Of a DNA stretch of 8,640 nucleotides, positions 6,433-8,640 are shown piece by piece (within the stretch, counting starts at the first letter, position 1; each line of letters opens with the position of its first letter). The notes under the pieces are model-generated. The model did not search any database. It was given only the letters and a program-made list of their open reading frames with translations, and was not told the origin of the DNA. Source of the DNA: Spirochaetales bacterium UBA1265 (GTDB taxonomy: Bacteria > Spirochaetota > Spirochaetia > Sphaerochaetales > Sphaerochaetaceae). The translations under genes and the position numbers were made by a program. Location: NCBI GenBank assembly GCA_002308475.1, contig DBVL01000062.1, forward strand, positions 1-8,640, written 5' to 3'.

Positions 6433-7226
6433 TTCAAAACTCCATTGAATATTCTAAGAATGTAGTTTTTATCCATTTTCTGGTCAAGAAGATTAACAGT
6501 ATTTCCTTCCTGTGTAATTATGAGTTTCAGATATTCAGTATCAGGCTTCTGACCATTCTGACGGAGCATGGTAACATAGGAAGCCTTGAGAACTGTAAAG
6601 AAACTATTGGCGTATTCTTCTGTTGTCAGATTGAAGGCTGTGCTGTACTTCTCTTTATCAGCAACAAGAAGGATAAAATCAAATCTATCAACTGCAAAGC
6701 CAGAAAGATCCATATCCATTTCCGGTAGCTTTTTAGGATTCTTTACATATAGGGCGCTCGTATTAGAATACAGACTGCTGATTATCTGTGGCTCAAGCTT
6801 ATTTGATTTCTTCTCTACAAAGTATTTCTCATATATTTGCTCAACATTCGCTGTTGAGAAGAGAATGATTCCGGAAGCAGGAACATAGACTTCTATAGCA
6901 CTTTCTTTATGAATCCAATAAGTGATGGAAGATCCCTTTTTCTTGGTGAACTGACCTGAAGCATTCAAGCCGGCAGTAACAATGGTTTTTGAGAATTTAC
7001 CTTCAATAGCTCCAAACAGAACCTCAGTCTGAGGATCAAAAGAACCGGATACACGCTCTATCTCAAGAGGAAGAGACAAGAACTCTTCATAATCAGTAGT
7101 TGTGAAAATATACTTTCCATCCTCAGCAATTGCCCCTACAAAAGGATTATCTTCTGTAAATGGATTCACACTTGCACAGGAGGCAAGCATGAGGACAATT
7201 GCTGAAAGAAGAAGTATCTTTTTCAT
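6429..7226 (-). CDS. Putative lipoprotein, possibly related to treponemal TP0453
   Basis: The 265-residue protein begins MKKILLLSAIVLMLASCAS: two Lys, a hydrophobic core and the lipobox LASC with Cys17. It should be exported, lipidated on Cys17 and cleaved by signal peptidase II. The mature part (18-265) has no other long hydrophobic segment. It alternates polar and aromatic residues (GKYIFTTTDYEEFLSL near 37-52, SSITYWIHKESAIEVYVP near 99-116) and has no enzymatic motif that I recognise. I assign the TP0453 link only from context: in T. pallidum, as I recall, ileS (TP0452) is directly followed by the outer-membrane-associated lipoprotein TP0453 of similar size. Sequence similarity was not tested. 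The ATG lies 1 base after the ileS stop, with AAAAGG 6 bases upstream of it, and the end overlaps trpS by 4 bases, so expression is probably tied to the two synthetases. Confidence 0.88.
   Translation of the reverse strand: MKKILLLSAIVLMLASCASVNPFTEDNPFVGAIAEDGKYIFTTTDYEEFLSLPLEIERVSGSFDPQTEVLFGAIEGKFSKTIVTAGLNASGQFTKKKGSSITYWIHKESAIEVYVPASGIILFSTANVEQIYEKYFVEKKSNKLEPQIISSLYSNTSALYVKNPKKLPEMDMDLSGFAVDRFDFILLVADKEKYSTAFNLTTEEYANSFFTVLKASYVTMLRQNGQKPDTEYLKLIITQEGNTVNLLDQKMDKNYILRIFNGVLK
6440..6443 (-). promoter_or_regulatory. Ribosome binding site of trpS
   Basis: The minus strand reads GGAG, then 7 bases, then ATG. It lies in the last codons of the upstream lipoprotein gene (…Asn-Gly-Val-Leu-Lys), so trpS translation starts within the coding sequence of its neighbour. 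It supports the chosen trpS start. Confidence 0.7.
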
Positions 7227-7227
7227 G

Positions 7228-8640
7228 TCAGGCCTTTTCTATCTCAAGAAGAATACCGCTCTCGTTTTCTTCACCCTGCAGGTCTGGATCAAATACGAGA
7301 GAAACCGCAAGAGTCTCGTTCTTGATATAATCACCGAAGGATGAACAGACTTTTCCGACTATCTCATCTCCGGAGATCCTGAGATTGATTCTGTCAGAAA
7401 CCTCAAGACCTTTCTCTTTTCTGGTGTTTTGTACGGAGCGCACTATATCTCTTGCTATTCCTTCAAAGAGAAGATCTTCCGTAACTTCAGTATCAAATCC
7501 GATTGTTATATCTCCCTGGTTAATAATCTTCAGGTTTTCCTTCTCGTGTCGGACTATCACCAGATCCTTGTCAGTTAGTTCAATCTTCTCTCCGTCTCCA
7601 TACTCAATTACATGCTTCACCCCATCTATCAATGAGGCAATGGCATCTTTATGAAGATTCTGGATTTTAGAAGCAACTTCCTTCATGGCCTTACCCAGTC
7701 TTGAACCGAGAACCTTGAAGTTAGCCTTGGCTTCATAGTCAACAAGGGAGGACTCATCAGCCTTGATATCCACATCTTTGACGTTCAGTTCTTCAGCAAT
7801 AATGCTTCTCATCTGTTCAAAGACTTTTCTGTCCTTCTCAAGGCGGTCAACCAGAATTACCTTCTTCAGTGGCTGTCTGTTCTTTATGTTGTTAGCACTT
7901 CTGAGAGCTCTACCCATGGTAATGGCATCAACAGTAATCTGCATCATATGCTCCAGAGCAAGGTCTCTGTGCTTTTCACAGTAAGTTGGGAAGTCACAGA
8001 GATGAATGCTTTCCGGATCTCCATCCTGCTTCAGATTCTGATAGATTTCCTCAGTTGTAAAAGGAATTACAGGACAGGCAAGTTTACAGAATGTCATGAT
8101 GACCTTATAGAGTGTGTCATAAGCCATCTTCTTATCACCATCGTTCTCACTCTTCCAGAATCTTCTTCTGCTTCTTCTGATATACCAGTTATTGAGGCTA
8201 TCCATGAACTGAACCAGAAGCTGACAAGCTGTCTGAATATCATACTTTGAGAGAGCTTCATCCACTTCCTTTGTAAGTTTTTCAAGAACTGAGACAATCC
8301 ACTTATCCAAAGGATTTGTGAGTTTGTTGAACTCAGTTTCAGAAACCTTGTAATTATCAAGATTTGAATATGTCACAAAGAATGAATAGGCATTCCAAAG
8401 TGGTATAATAAGCATCTTAAGAGAATCTTTGACAAGACTGTCCGAGAACTTAAGATCATCTGCATGTACTGCAGAGCTGTTCATAAGAGCAAAACGCAAT
8501 GCATCTGCACCGTACTGATCAACAATCAGCATAGGGTCAGTAAAGTTTCCCTTGCTCTTGGACATTTTCTCACCGTCTTCTGCAAGAATAATTCCATTTG
8601 TGACATTGTTTAAGAATGCAGGCTTGTCAAACAGTGCGGG
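7228..8640 (-). CDS. ileS: Isoleucyl-tRNA synthetase, eukaryote-like (type 2), C-terminal part
   Basis: The frame is open to the right edge: 470 C-terminal residues are visible, less than half of a protein normally over 1000 long. The enzyme charges tRNA-Ile and belongs to class Ia. The fragment opens with PALFDKPAFLNN, then NGIILAEDGEKMSKSKGN, which carries the ATP-binding KMSKS at 25-29 and argues against ValRS or LeuRS. The anticodon-binding helical domain follows, with LDKWIVSVLEKL and NNWYIRRSRRRFW, then CPVIPFTTEEIYQNL. The C-terminal region has LLFEGIARDIVRSVQNTRKEKGLEVSDRI-like sequence (written here in outline), as in archaeal/eukaryotic and type 2 bacterial IleRS. The paired-Cys zinc finger that ends type 1 bacterial IleRS is absent; only one Cys lies in the last 150 or so residues. 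Type 2 enzymes are often insensitive to mupirocin (family knowledge). The HIGH motif and editing domain lie beyond the window. The stop is 1 base from the lipoprotein start. Confidence 0.95.
   Translation of the reverse strand, partial: PALFDKPAFLNNVTNGIILAEDGEKMSKSKGNFTDPMLIVDQYGADALRFALMNSSAVHADDLKFSDSLVKDSLKMLIIPLWNAYSFFVTYSNLDNYKVSETEFNKLTNPLDKWIVSVLEKLTKEVDEALSKYDIQTACQLLVQFMDSLNNWYIRRSRRRFWKSENDGDKKMAYDTLYKVIMTFCKLACPVIPFTTEEIYQNLKQDGDPESIHLCDFPTYCEKHRDLALEHMMQITVDAITMGRALRSANNIKNRQPLKKVILVDRLEKDRKVFEQMRSIIAEELNVKDVDIKADESSLVDYEAKANFKVLGSRLGKAMKEVASKIQNLHKDAIASLIDGVKHVIEYGDGEKIELTDKDLVIVRHEKENLKIINQGDITIGFDTEVTEDLLFEGIARDIVRSVQNTRKEKGLEVSDRINLRISGDEIVGKVCSSFGDYIKNETLAVSLVFDPDLQGEENESGILLEIEKA
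7233..7238 (-). promoter_or_regulatory. Ribosome binding site of the lipoprotein gene
   Basis: The minus strand reads AAAAGG, 6 bases before the ATG (complement of 7224-7226), inside the last codons of ileS. It confirms the start that yields a complete signal peptide. Confidence 0.6.

Overview
The window most likely comes from a spirochaete of the Treponema group (inference). The clues are moderate-to-low GC with the standard genetic code (TGA used as stop), an isoleucyl-tRNA synthetase of the eukaryote-like class without a C-terminal zinc finger, a short Cys-anchored lipoprotein directly after ileS (the order I recall for TP0452-TP0453 in T. pallidum), and tightly packed, overlapping genes. 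The content is mostly housekeeping. I see no tRNA, rRNA, CRISPR array, transposase or phage gene.

Bases 1-5423 are read on the + strand. First comes the 3' two-thirds or so of a DEAH-box (HrpA-type) RNA helicase, cut by the left edge. Next is a 73-residue single-pass membrane protein of unknown function, then a divergent 3-dehydroquinate synthase (AroB) family protein, a group I cysteine desulfurase (NifS/IscS) and a rhodanese-less ThiI. The AroB-like, desulfurase and ThiI genes overlap by 1 and 4 bases and look co-transcribed. The desulfurase and ThiI form a plausible pair: the first takes sulfur from cysteine as a persulfide and the second puts it into 4-thiouridine of tRNA (and possibly the thiamine thiazole).

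Bases 5428-8640 are read on the - strand as one apparent operon, in the order ileS (5' end outside the window), lipoprotein, trpS. Gaps or overlaps are 1-4 bases. Two aminoacyl-tRNA synthetases therefore bracket a lipoprotein that may be a relative of the treponemal outer-membrane-associated TP0453 family. The two operons converge at 5423/5428 with only 4 bases between stop codons.

The most unusual structure is a perfect 24-bp direct repeat (1724-1747 and 2011-2034). The left copy holds the last codons and stop of the helicase gene, and the right copy sits just before the AroB-like gene. The repeats bracket the small membrane-protein gene exactly, as if a 287-bp unit had been inserted at the 3' end of the helicase gene while leaving that gene intact. 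No other stretch over 300 bases lacks a gene; the longest is the roughly 310 bases between helicase and AroB-like gene, which hold the small ORF and the repeats.
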